Assembly: GCA_050942995.1 (NCBI GenBank) | Contig: JBMNOI010000092.1 | Location: 1-15,431 of the forward strand | DNA from: JBMNOI01 sp050942995 | GTDB lineage: Bacteria > Chloroflexota > Anaerolineae > UBA1429 | Direction of reading: 5' to 3' | DNA length: 15,431 nt | In this document: positions 1 to 6,276 of the stretch, in pieces | Numbering within the stretch: the first letter of the stretch is position 1 | Layout: every line of letters starts with the position of its first letter | Notes under the pieces: model-generated | Told to the model about the DNA's origin: nothing | What the model saw: the letters and a program-made list of their open reading frames with translations, nothing else | The model's database searches: none | Translations under genes and position numbers: made by a program

Positions 1-561
1 GATCAGATCCTGGATCGCACCAAGGGGGTACGACCGGCCACCTTTTTCGGCGACGGCGTCGTCGTCCATATTGCATTTGCCGAGCCGTACTGCCCCGAAC
101 TGCGTCAGATCATATATGACGCAGCCGGCAAGGTAGAGGGGGTAACGGTCCATCAGGGCGGCACGATGGTTGTGATGGAGGGCCCGCAATTCTCCACCAA
201 GGCCGAGTCGCACTTTTACCGACAGATCGGCGGCGATCTCATCGGTATGACGGCGCTTCCCGAGGCCAAGCTGGCCCGAGAGGCCGAGATCTGCTACTCC
301 ACCATCGCCATGGTGACGGACTATGACTGCTGGCGCGAAGCGGAGGAATCGGTCACCGTCGAGATGGTGGTGGCCAATCTACTGGCCAATGTGGACGTCT
401 CGAAGAACATCCTCAAGGCCGCCGTGTCGGCCATCGCAGAGGCGCCGCGGAACTGTGACTGTCACCGCGCCCTGGCCGATGCTCTGATCACCCATCGCGA
501 AGCTCTGCCACCCGACCGGCTGGAGACCTTGCGCCCGTTGCTGGGCAAGTATCTGGGGTAG
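1..561 (+). CDS. mtnP: S-methyl-5'-thioadenosine phosphorylase, 5'-truncated by the window edge
   Basis: The enzyme splits methylthioadenosine with phosphate into adenine and 5-methylthioribose-1-phosphate, the first step of methionine salvage, in the cytosol. The open frame runs from base 1 with no start, and 186 codons are visible. The family is usually about 260-290 residues, so roughly the first third lies outside the window. Visible family motifs are RPATFF near the left edge, then MEGPQFSTKAES (about bases 175-210), IGMTALPEAKLAREAEICY, and TDYDCW at 316-333. The two Asp residues of TDYDCW are the ones that favour 6-aminopurine substrates (MTAP) over the 6-oxopurines of purine nucleoside phosphorylase, so I prefer MTAP to PNP. 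The C-terminal helix region is complete and ends at a TAG. The gene converges on smpB, with a shared terminator region between them. Confidence 0.93.
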   Translation, partial: DQILDRTKGVRPATFFGDGVVVHIAFAEPYCPELRQIIYDAAGKVEGVTVHQGGTMVVMEGPQFSTKAESHFYRQIGGDLIGMTALPEAKLAREAEICYSTIAMVTDYDCWREAEESVTVEMVVANLLANVDVSKNILKAAVSAIAEAPRNCDCHRALADALITHREALPPDRLETLRPLLGKYLG

Positions 562-580
562 GGGGAGGGGGATAGAAAAA

Positions 581-608
581 CATCCCCGGAAAGGGTTCCC
601 CGGGGATG
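581..608 (-). terminator. Intrinsic terminator of the ctpA-smpB operon
   Basis: A 9-bp perfect stem (CATCCCCGG at 581-589 with CCGGGGATG at 600-608) encloses a 10-nt loop. Read on the minus strand, the stem is followed by TTTTT (576-580), so the U-tract serves the smpB transcript. The hairpin may also help stop the convergent mtnP transcript, but there is no U-run on that side. Confidence 0.75.
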
Positions 609-621
609 TGAGTGGTACCGA

Positions 622-1119
622 TCAGGAGCGCCAGGATTCTTTCAACGCCCGGCGAATGTCGCGATCCGAATCGCGCTCGGCGATAGCCGCGCGCTTGTCA
701 TACATGCGCTTGCCCCGGGCCAGACCGATCTCGACCTTGGCCCGATTGTTCTTGAGGTAAAGCCGCAAAGGAACCACAGTATAGCCCTTTTGCTCCGCGC
801 GACCCCGCAACCGGTTGATCTCACGGCGATGGAGCAACAGCTTGCGGTCTCGTAATGGCTCGTGATCCTGATAGCTGGCCTGATCATAACCGGAGATATG
901 GACACCGATCATCCAGGCCTCGCCGTTGCGAAAGACCACATAGCTATCACGCAGGTTCACCCGGCCGGCGCGGATCGATTTAATCTCGGACCCCACCAGC
1001 ACCAGGCCGGCTTCCAGGGTTTCGTCGATAAAATAGTCATGATACGCCTTGCGATTGCTGGCGATCTGGCGGTCGCCGCCTCTGACGACCTGGCCGTTGC
1101 CCTTTTTCTTCCTGGCCAT
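622..1119 (-). CDS. smpB: SsrA-binding protein SmpB
   Basis: SmpB binds the tRNA-like part of tmRNA and brings it to stalled ribosomes for trans-translation. The 165-residue product matches the family length and pattern: an N-terminal basic stretch, NRKAYHDYFIDETLEAGLVLVGSEIKSIR (the hallmark opening), VNLRDSYV, then the basic C-terminal tail KRMYDKRAAIAERDSDRDIRRALK, which in SmpB enters the ribosomal mRNA channel. The ATG start has a GGAGAG ribosome binding site (1129-1134) lying inside the last codons of ctpA. Only 6 nt separate the two genes, so translation is probably coupled. No tmRNA gene (ssrA) is visible nearby. Confidence 0.97.
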   Translation of the reverse strand: MARKKKGNGQVVRGGDRQIASNRKAYHDYFIDETLEAGLVLVGSEIKSIRAGRVNLRDSYVVFRNGEAWMIGVHISGYDQASYQDHEPLRDRKLLLHRREINRLRGRAEQKGYTVVPLRLYLKNNRAKVEIGLARGKRMYDKRAAIAERDSDRDIRRALKESWRS

Positions 1120-1125
1120 ATGCGT

Positions 1126-2403
1126 CTACTCTCCGTTCAGCAGGTAAGCGATGGCGCGATCGAGCTGCGGATCTTCTCCCGCTGCAAGATGATCGACAGT
1201 GCGAACCACTTCGATATCAGGGGCAATCCCTTCGCCGTCCAGCGTCTCGCCCCCCGGCAGATACCAGCGGGCAATCGTCACGCGCAGACTGGACCCATCT
1301 CGCAAGGAATGAGAGTTTTGGACCGATCCTTTGCCAAAGGTGCGCTCACCGATCAGGATGCCCCGTTTGTTGTCCTGAATGGCGCCGGCGACGATCTCGG
1401 AAGCACTGGCGCTTCCTCCATCCACGAGCACCACCAGCGGGATATCGGTGGCCAATCCATCGCGATGCACGAGATATTCCTTCACCGGCTTGTCTCGCTC
1501 GCGTTCGGTCAAGATCAGTGTCCCGCGGTCGAGAAACTCGCCGGCAATATCCACCGCCATCTGCAAATAGCCCCCCGGATTCCCCCGCAGGTCCAGCACC
1601 AGACCGACGGGGTTCTGGGCCAGCAGTTCTCCCAGCGCCTCATGCATTCGACGTTCCGAGACGGCGTTAAATTCGGTAAGACGAAGATATGCGATATTTC
1701 CGTCCAGTATCTCGGCCTCGAGGATGGGCAACTCGACTCGCTGGCGCGTCACTTCGACGATAAAGGGCTCATCCACCCCCTCGCGCTCTATCAAGAGTCG
1801 CACCGTCGTATCTCGAGGCCCGCGGATGAGGGTGATTGCCTCAAACAGATCCATGCCCTCTAGCGGTTGGCCATCTGCCTCCAGGATCACATCACCGGGC
1901 TGCAGGCCGGCGCGTATCGTCGGACTATCGGGAAGCGGCCTGACGATCGTCATTCTGCCCTCGATCATCTCGACTGTGGCGCCGATCCCCTCGAAGGATC
2001 CCTGCATATCCTCCTGTATAATCGATGCAGGAAGGGGCTCCACAAACACGGTGTGAGGATCTCCCAGCGAAGAGACCATTCCGGACGCAGCGCCGTAGAT
2101 CATATCCTCGTCATTCAGCGCATCAGGATAGACATATTCCCGTTCTAGAATGTCCCACACATCCTGGAGAAGATCCAATCCCTCCTGACGCGTCACGATC
2201 TCCTGCTCGGTGGGCATTGCCTCCGGCATGATTCCGGGAAGAACATTCTGCACGTTTGGGCCCAGCATCCAGACGGTGCCCGCGCCGGCAACGAAACCCG
2301 TCAAAAGCAGCACAAAAGCGGTGATGACGGCAAAAAACCCCGTCCGGAGCCGCCCGCCGTGTCGCTCTCGCGTTCCCACGCCGCGCTCATATCCCATATC
2401 CAT
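1126..2403 (-). CDS. ctpA: C-terminal processing peptidase, family S41 (CtpA/Tsp-like)
   Basis: This is a membrane-anchored serine protease that cuts proteins near their C-termini outside the cytoplasmic membrane. The 425-residue product has a basic N-terminus, one hydrophobic segment at about 22-47 (signal anchor), a helical region, a PDZ domain around 130-215 (GIGATVE, then GLQPGDVILEADGQPL), and the S41 catalytic core. The nucleophile is Ser333 in GGSASASEIVAGA. The general-base Lys358 lies in ERTFGKGSVQ, exactly 25 residues later as in E. coli Prc and B. subtilis CtpB, and Gln362 is also in place, so the enzyme should be active. The first of two near-adjacent Met codons is chosen; AGGA lies upstream. 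Transcription probably starts in the divergent region shared with the DtxR-type regulator and runs on into smpB. Confidence 0.95.
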   Translation of the reverse strand: MDMGYERGVGTRERHGGRLRTGFFAVITAFVLLLTGFVAGAGTVWMLGPNVQNVLPGIMPEAMPTEQEIVTRQEGLDLLQDVWDILEREYVYPDALNDEDMIYGAASGMVSSLGDPHTVFVEPLPASIIQEDMQGSFEGIGATVEMIEGRMTIVRPLPDSPTIRAGLQPGDVILEADGQPLEGMDLFEAITLIRGPRDTTVRLLIEREGVDEPFIVEVTRQRVELPILEAEILDGNIAYLRLTEFNAVSERRMHEALGELLAQNPVGLVLDLRGNPGGYLQMAVDIAGEFLDRGTLILTERERDKPVKEYLVHRDGLATDIPLVVLVDGGSASASEIVAGAIQDNKRGILIGERTFGKGSVQNSHSLRDGSSLRVTIARWYLPGGETLDGEGIAPDIEVVRTVDHLAAGEDPQLDRAIAYLLNGE

Positions 2404-2486
2404 ATCACATCCTATCTTTCGCTATCAGCCGGGGTGCGCATCTTTTGCCTGTCGCAGCCCGTTATGTGCAATACGATATACTGCCC

Positions 2487-2514
2487 ATTGTACCACACGG
2501 CCAAATGTCAACAA
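2487..2514 (-). promoter_or_regulatory. Candidate promoter for ctpA-smpB
   Basis: On the minus strand an extended -10 (TGG-TACAAT, hexamer at 2487-2492) follows TTGTTG (2509-2514) after 16 nt. A TTGACA also overlaps at 2506-2511, but its 13-nt spacing is too short. The promoter would leave a leader of about 75 nt before the ctpA start. Confidence 0.5.
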
Positions 2515-2545
2515 AACCTCAGCGGGCTCGGCAGCGCGGCATTGT

Positions 2546-2574
2546 TTGACGGGCGAAAATGAAGATGATAGAAT
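2546..2574 (+). promoter_or_regulatory. Sigma70-type promoter for the DtxR-ROK operon
   Basis: TTGACG (2546-2551) and TAGAAT (2569-2574) are separated by exactly 17 nt. The start point is predicted near 2581, giving a leader of about 130 nt before the regulator gene. Confidence 0.65.
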
Positions 2575-2575
2575 C

Positions 2576-2589
2576 TTATGGAAACATAA
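2576..2589. promoter_or_regulatory. Inverted repeat at the predicted start point, candidate DtxR/MntR operator
   Basis: TTATG-GAAA-CATAA is a perfect 5-bp inverted repeat. It begins 1 nt after the -10 hexamer and covers the predicted transcription start. Two further A:T pairs (2572-2573 with 2592-2593) extend the symmetry after a 2-nt mismatch. The position suits steric repression, and metal-dependent DtxR-family repressors often control their own genes. The assignment to this regulator is inferred. Confidence 0.4.
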
Positions 2590-2712
2590 AGTTCGCACCC
2601 CAGAGTACAAGCTCACATGTCCGACTTGTATGAGATGATGTGATTCAGCTTCGATTGTATCGGTCATCTGGCCCCATTACCGCCAAGTGCAATACCCAAG
2701 AGGCAGGTTGTA

Positions 2713-3393
2713 ATGAGTGAAAATATACCTCGCCCCAGCCCAACCGTTGAGGATTATCTGGGCGTAATCTATACTCTGTCGCGAGATGACGAGTCTGTCA
2801 TCGGGCGCAAGCTGGCGGATTGGCTGGAGGTCTCGGCGCCGACCGTTACGGCGACCATTCAGAGGATGGTGCGCGATGGGTGGGTAACGATGGCCGAGAA
2901 CAAGACGATCCACCTGACCGAAGCGGGCCGTGAAGCGGCCGTCTCGGTGCTGCGCAGACACATGCTCACCGAGCTGTTGCTGGCCAAGGTGCTGGGTATC
3001 CCCTGGTCGCGCGTCCACGAAGAAGCCGATCGCCTCGAACACGATCTTTCCCCAGAGACAACCGCTCGCGTCGCAGAGCTGGTATGCGATGCAGTGGCCT
3101 GCCCCCATGGAAACCCGATGCCAGGACATGAGGCCATAACGGCCCGGCTCGTGCCGTTGCTGGAGGCTCAGCCCGAGTGTTCGTATGCATTGGCACGCAT
3201 CCATGAAGAGATTGAACGCGTCCCCCAGCTGATGGCGTTTCTGGAAGAAAATGGACTCTTGCCCGGCGCCAATGTGCAAGTCGTCGAGATCATGCCCTTC
3301 AATGAAACGGTGACGCTCGAGGTTGAGGGTGAACAGGTCGTACTGGGAATGGCAGTGGCTCGCTTTATCTGGGTCGAGCCGATAGAGGAATAG
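2713..3393 (+). CDS. DtxR/MntR-family metal-dependent transcriptional regulator
   Basis: This is a cytosolic repressor that binds operators when loaded with a divalent metal. The 226-residue product shows an N-terminal winged helix (about 10-75; recognition helix near SAPTVTATIQRMVRDGWV), a dimerisation/metal domain (about 76-148, including GNPMPG, typical of the family) and a C-terminal SH3/FeoA-like domain (about 150-222). Aligned by eye to DtxR, the primary-site ligands are His83, Glu87 and His102. In the second site Met10 is replaced by Asp14 (in EDYL) and Cys102 by Asp106, with Glu109 and His110 kept. Oxygen ligands there resemble Mn-responsive MntR more than Fe-responsive DtxR, but the equivalent of MntR Glu11 is Gly17, so metal identity is uncertain. 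The ROK kinase gene follows after 50 nt and is probably co-transcribed. No metal transporter is in view. Confidence 0.9.
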   Translation: MSENIPRPSPTVEDYLGVIYTLSRDDESVIGRKLADWLEVSAPTVTATIQRMVRDGWVTMAENKTIHLTEAGREAAVSVLRRHMLTELLLAKVLGIPWSRVHEEADRLEHDLSPETTARVAELVCDAVACPHGNPMPGHEAITARLVPLLEAQPECSYALARIHEEIERVPQLMAFLEENGLLPGANVQVVEIMPFNETVTLEVEGEQVVLGMAVARFIWVEPIEE

Positions 3394-3443
3394 ACACAAC
3401 ATACGCCCGATAGAGCCCGTCAAACGTAAGGAGGGCAGCGACA

Positions 3444-4439
3444 TTGGCCGATAAGAGAAAAGGCTACGTTGTGGGCGTCGACCTGGGCGGCACCAATCTG
3501 TTCGCTGCCGTTGTTGACGATAGTGCTCAGGGCGAGGTTCTGGGTGAGACCAAACGCAAGACCAAAGCCGAGCTGGGCGCGATGGCGGTTACCGAGCGCA
3601 TCATCACCGCCATCGACAAGGCACTAAAAAAGGCCGGCCTGTCGCGAGCGGATATCGCCGGTGTCGGTGTGGGCGTGCCGGGGCCCACCCATCCTCAAAC
3701 CGGCATCGTGGTGCGCTGTCCCAACATGGGCGAGTCGTGGGATCAGTTTCCTCTGGCCAGGCATCTGAGCGAGCAGCTGGATCTGCCGGTCACCATCGAT
3801 AATGATGTGAATGTGGGAGCCATTGGAGAGCATACCTATGGCGCCGGGCGTGGAACCCAGGATATGGTGGCGCTGTTCGTCGGCACCGGCCTCGGCGGTG
3901 GACTGATCCTCAACGGGAGGCTGCATAGCGGCTTTCGTGATTCGGCCGGCGAAATAGGCCATATGGTCATCCTGGCGGACGGTCCCCGTTGCGGTTGCGG
4001 CGGGCGCGGCCATGCCGAGGCTCTGGCCAGCCGAACGGCTATCGAGCGCGATATCCGCGCTGCCATCGCAAGCGGCCGTGAGTCGATCGTATCCCGGCTC
4101 CTGGAAGAATCAGGGCGCACCATCATCAGTGCCGGCATCATCGGGGCCGCATATGATGCCGGTGACCAGGTGACGGTCGAAGTGGTCAGTCGGGCTCAGT
4201 ACTATCTCGGATTGCTCATCGCTTCCTGCGTCAATCTGCTGGATCCCGAAGCAGTCGTCGTCGGTGGCGGTGTGCTGGAGCGAATGGGCGACGCCTACCT
4301 GCAACCGGTGCGTGGAATTGCACGCCAGCAATATGTGAATGCCGAGAATGCCGACCGGGTGCGCATCGTGGCGGCATCACTGGGCGATTACTCCGGGGTG
4401 ATGGGCGCCGCTGTTCTGGCCCGTCAGCGTCTGGGATAA
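3444..4439 (+). CDS. ROK-family sugar kinase, probable glucokinase
   Basis: It phosphorylates a hexose with ATP in the cytosol; glucose is the most likely substrate, though ROK specificity is hard to read from sequence. The start is TTG at 3444, preceded by a near-ideal ribosome binding site AAGGAGGG (3428-3435) with 8 nt spacing. Motifs in the 331-residue product are the phosphate loop VGVDLGGTNLFAAVVD (about 10-25), VGVPGP, catalytic Asp121 in IDNDVNVGAIGE, GTGLGGGLI (147-155) and EIGHMVI. The zinc motif has His173, Cys183 and Cys185, but the usual third Cys of CxCGxxGCxE is His190 (CGCGGRGHAE). A kinase, rather than a ROK repressor, is indicated by the lack of an N-terminal helix-turn-helix. 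It lies downstream of the metal-dependent regulator in a likely operon and converges on the recombinase gene across only 9 nt. Confidence 0.9.
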   Translation: MADKRKGYVVGVDLGGTNLFAAVVDDSAQGEVLGETKRKTKAELGAMAVTERIITAIDKALKKAGLSRADIAGVGVGVPGPTHPQTGIVVRCPNMGESWDQFPLARHLSEQLDLPVTIDNDVNVGAIGEHTYGAGRGTQDMVALFVGTGLGGGLILNGRLHSGFRDSAGEIGHMVILADGPRCGCGGRGHAEALASRTAIERDIRAAIASGRESIVSRLLEESGRTIISAGIIGAAYDAGDQVTVEVVSRAQYYLGLLIASCVNLLDPEAVVVGGGVLERMGDAYLQPVRGIARQQYVNAENADRVRIVAASLGDYSGVMGAAVLARQRLG

Positions 4440-4448
4440 CCGGCACCG

Positions 4449-5564
4449 TCAAGCATTTTCATCACCGCTCTGCGACGCCTGCAACGGGTCGATACCATAG
4501 GTTGAGACCATATCGGCCAGGCGCTCTTCATTGGTCTCCCAGGCGTATACCACACGCGTGGTATCCGGGTGCTCGTGCCCCAGCAGGGCCGCAACCCATT
4601 CTAGCGGCATCCCCTCATCCAGCAGATCCTGAGCCCGCCGATGTCTCAGCGAATGTGGCGAGGTGTTCTCATATAGCCCCTCGGCCTCGGCAGCCTTTTT
4701 CACCAGCAACCAGGCATGGGCCGGCGTGATGGCCGATCCCTTTCCACGCCCGTGAGATACGAAAAGCGGGGCATATCGCTCATCATCGCGCTCCTTTACA
4801 TAATCCCTGATCAACTGCCGCGTGCTATCGGCGATAAAGACGGTACGGGGTTTGCCGTTCTTGGTGCGCACGAGGCGTATCTTGCGCGCGCGGCCGTCCA
4901 GAACATCCTCGCGAGTCAGGGCCAGCGCTTCGCTGATCCGCATGCCGGTATCGTATAGCAACGCCAGAAGCGCCCGATTGCGCAGAATGGTCAGGCGTCG
5001 CGCGCCGGGTTTAGGGGGCAGGGGAGTGCGCATATAGTGGGTCAGCACGCGCATCACCTCGGGATCCACCTTGCGCTGCTTGTATCCCTGACGGCGCTGT
5101 CCGCGTCCCTGATCGATACGCCGCACCATCCGCTCATAGGTGACGCCGGAAGGCAGCAGGTCGTGAATATCGAGCCAGTCCATCAACCGCCGCGCCGCAA
5201 CCAGGTAGGTGCGAGTGGTGCGGGTTGCCTGAAGCGCCCCGGAATCATGCGTCGCGCTCTGATCGGGATACGCCTCACGCAGCCATCGATTAAAGCCCGC
5301 CAGCACTTCTTCGTTCAGTCGGGCGATGGGATAGGGCCCCAGAGCCTCGGCCGAGTCAAAGTCCGCGTCCTCGATATGAAGATAGCGTACCAGCGCATTC
5401 AATCCGTGCCGATAGGTCCTCTTGCTCAGCGGGCTCAGCTCCAGATCGTCCAGCATCATATCTGCGGCCTGGTTCACGGTGCTGATATTCAGAGGGGATA
5501 AACGATCCTCTTCTGTAGATGGGGGAGAGGGGTTTCCGGAGTACGACCCGGTTGTCTTGGGCAT
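4449..5564 (-). CDS. Tyrosine recombinase/integrase (XerC/D/S-like)
   Basis: This is a DNA strand-exchange enzyme of the phage integrase family. The 371-residue product has a core-binding (SAM-like) domain at about 27-137 and a catalytic domain at about 165-355. All expected catalytic residues are present: Arg209 (GMRISEAL), Lys235 (RTKNGK hairpin), His304 and Arg307 (SPHSLRH), His330 (LLGHEHPDTT) and nucleophile Tyr340 (VVYAW). His-to-Tyr spacing is 10 rather than the common 9. The size, about 70 residues longer than XerC/XerD, is close to single-enzyme Xer proteins such as XerS. The ATG start has AAGGATG upstream. A consensus promoter and a long symmetric repeat lie just 5' (5584-5638), suggesting that the enzyme binds its own control region. 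No other mobile-element genes are nearby, so it may be a resident recombinase or the remnant of an integrated element. Confidence 0.93.
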   Translation of the reverse strand: MPKTTGSYSGNPSPPSTEEDRLSPLNISTVNQAADMMLDDLELSPLSKRTYRHGLNALVRYLHIEDADFDSAEALGPYPIARLNEEVLAGFNRWLREAYPDQSATHDSGALQATRTTRTYLVAARRLMDWLDIHDLLPSGVTYERMVRRIDQGRGQRRQGYKQRKVDPEVMRVLTHYMRTPLPPKPGARRLTILRNRALLALLYDTGMRISEALALTREDVLDGRARKIRLVRTKNGKPRTVFIADSTRQLIRDYVKERDDERYAPLFVSHGRGKGSAITPAHAWLLVKKAAEAEGLYENTSPHSLRHRRAQDLLDEGMPLEWVAALLGHEHPDTTRVVYAWETNEERLADMVSTYGIDPLQASQSGDENA

Positions 5565-5583
5565 GATGCATCCTTTTCGTATC

Positions 5584-5621
5584 TGAGTATATGATTTAAT
5601 GTTTAATAAATCATATACTCA
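5584..5621. repeat. 15-bp perfect inverted repeat with 8-bp spacer, candidate recombination site/operator
   Basis: TGAGTATATGATTTA (5584-5598) and its exact reverse complement TAAATCATATACTCA (5607-5621) flank the asymmetric spacer ATGTTTAA (5599-5606). The 38-bp block holds only 7 G/C, in sharp contrast to the GC-rich surroundings. Two symmetric recombinase arms around a 6-8 bp spacer is the architecture of lox, FRT and dif-type core sites. The block starts 20 bp upstream of the recombinase start codon. The right arm contains the recombinase -10 box, so binding there would also repress the gene. Recombination function is inferred; the symmetry is seen directly. Confidence 0.8.
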
Positions 5622-5638
5622 AAAAGAGCGTTTGTCAA
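5610..5638 (-). promoter_or_regulatory. Consensus promoter of the recombinase gene
   Basis: On the minus strand TTGACA (5633-5638) and TATGAT (5610-5615) are separated by exactly 17 nt, the strongest sigma70-type match in the window. The -10 box lies within the right arm of the inverted repeat, and the predicted start (near 5603) falls in the repeat spacer. Confidence 0.75.
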
Positions 5639-5644
5639 GCCCTT

Positions 5645-6135
5645 TCAGGGTCTCATCCCCTCTTTGGCCGCCCCCGATTCGCCCTCATGGATATATTCCG
5701 TGATGCGTGGATACCTTGGATCGCGCAGAGTTCGCGGGACACGGGGACACGCGGCCCGCCGCGGGTCACACCGTACTGGCGCTATGACATGCCACACACG
5801 GCCTTGAATGATGCGCGCAATGCAGACTCTCACCGTTACAAGGCGACCGCCCATTGCGCGCACACTCCAATCCATCCAGTGGTCGCGAAAAGCCCGTCAG
5901 CCGCATTGAATATGACCCGGCAGCGCAACTATGCGACCGGCCCCAGACAGGTCCCCCGGAAGATCACCCTCAGGTCACAGCGCCGTTTTGGCCCGGCGTG
6001 AGATATGGATCTGTGGCACTTCTCGCTGCGTTTCAACTCTCGCATCTGTCGCAGATGCGCCCTCTTTTTAGAGGCGGTGTTGCGGATAGTCGGTATTATG
6101 GCTATGCGAAAAGAATATCATCTTATGTCATTCTC
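5645..6135. other. Gene-free stretch between the recombinase and the small CxxC protein gene
   Basis: No open frame here looks like protein. The ones that exist are rich in Arg, Pro, His and Trp, lack ribosome binding sites and show no recognisable motif. There is a short tandem (GGGACAC twice, near 5736-5752) and a GC-rich mini-hairpin near 5749-5762. An intrinsic terminator at 6041-6069 points away from any gene I can call. The stretch may hold a non-coding RNA, a decayed gene or remnants of an integrated element; the sequence does not settle which. Confidence 0.5.
6041..6069 (+). terminator. Plus-strand intrinsic terminator with no assigned upstream gene
   Basis: CGCATCTG (6041-6048), loop TCG and CAGATGCG (6052-6059) form a perfect 8-bp stem, followed by CCCTC and a run of five T (6065-6069). 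A second small hairpin (CCTCT-TTTT-AGAGG) overlaps the T-run. The orientation is right for a transcript coming from 5640-6040. Confidence 0.55.
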
Positions 6136-6164
6136 TCGACATGCCGGGAACAAGACGATATAAT
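6136..6164 (+). promoter_or_regulatory. Promoter for the small CxxC protein gene
   Basis: TCGACA (6136-6141) and a perfect TATAAT (6159-6164) are 17 nt apart. The predicted start near 6171 gives a leader of about 105 nt containing the repeat cluster at 6195-6216. Confidence 0.65.
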
Positions 6165-6194
6165 GTTTCTGCATCGTCGCAACATGGATCTTTT

Positions 6195-6216
6195 GATGTC
6201 TTGACATCGTGACATC
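6195..6216. promoter_or_regulatory. Inverted plus direct hexamer repeats, candidate regulator site
   Basis: GATGTC-TT-GACATC (6195-6208) is a perfect palindrome with a 2-nt spacer. A third copy, GACATC, follows after 2 nt (6211-6216). Three half-sites in 22 bp, between a good promoter and its gene, look like a protein-binding site. The regulator is unknown. Confidence 0.35.
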
Positions 6217-6276
6217 GTGTCGTCAATCCACCCCACAGATCACCCGACCTGTTGTGAATAGAGAAAGGTGGGCGCC

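Noticed and set aside
862..1863. Long plus-strand open frame of 333 codons
   Set aside because: It lies antisense to smpB and ctpA, both certain from conserved motifs, has no ribosome binding site and reads as low-complexity His/Gln/Arg-rich sequence.
2425..2667. Minus-strand open frame of 80 codons in the ctpA-dtxR intergenic region
   Set aside because: It covers both predicted promoters and the candidate operator, and its translation shows no domain or biased codon pattern.
5584..5621. Reading the inverted repeat as a simple intrinsic terminator
   Set aside because: It is very AT-rich, lies upstream of a gene start and contains a promoter -10 box, so termination is not a sensible role.
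5645..6001. Two overlapping open frames, one on each strand (76 and 104 codons)
   Set aside because: Both are rich in Arg, Pro, His and Trp and lack Shine-Dalgarno sequences and any domain pattern. I treat the stretch as non-coding, though a decayed gene cannot be excluded.
4449..6267. A complete integrated element (prophage or genomic island) around the recombinase
   Set aside because: No tRNA attachment target, excisionase, transposase or phage gene is visible, and flanking genes look ordinary. Only the recombinase and its adjacent repeat are supported.
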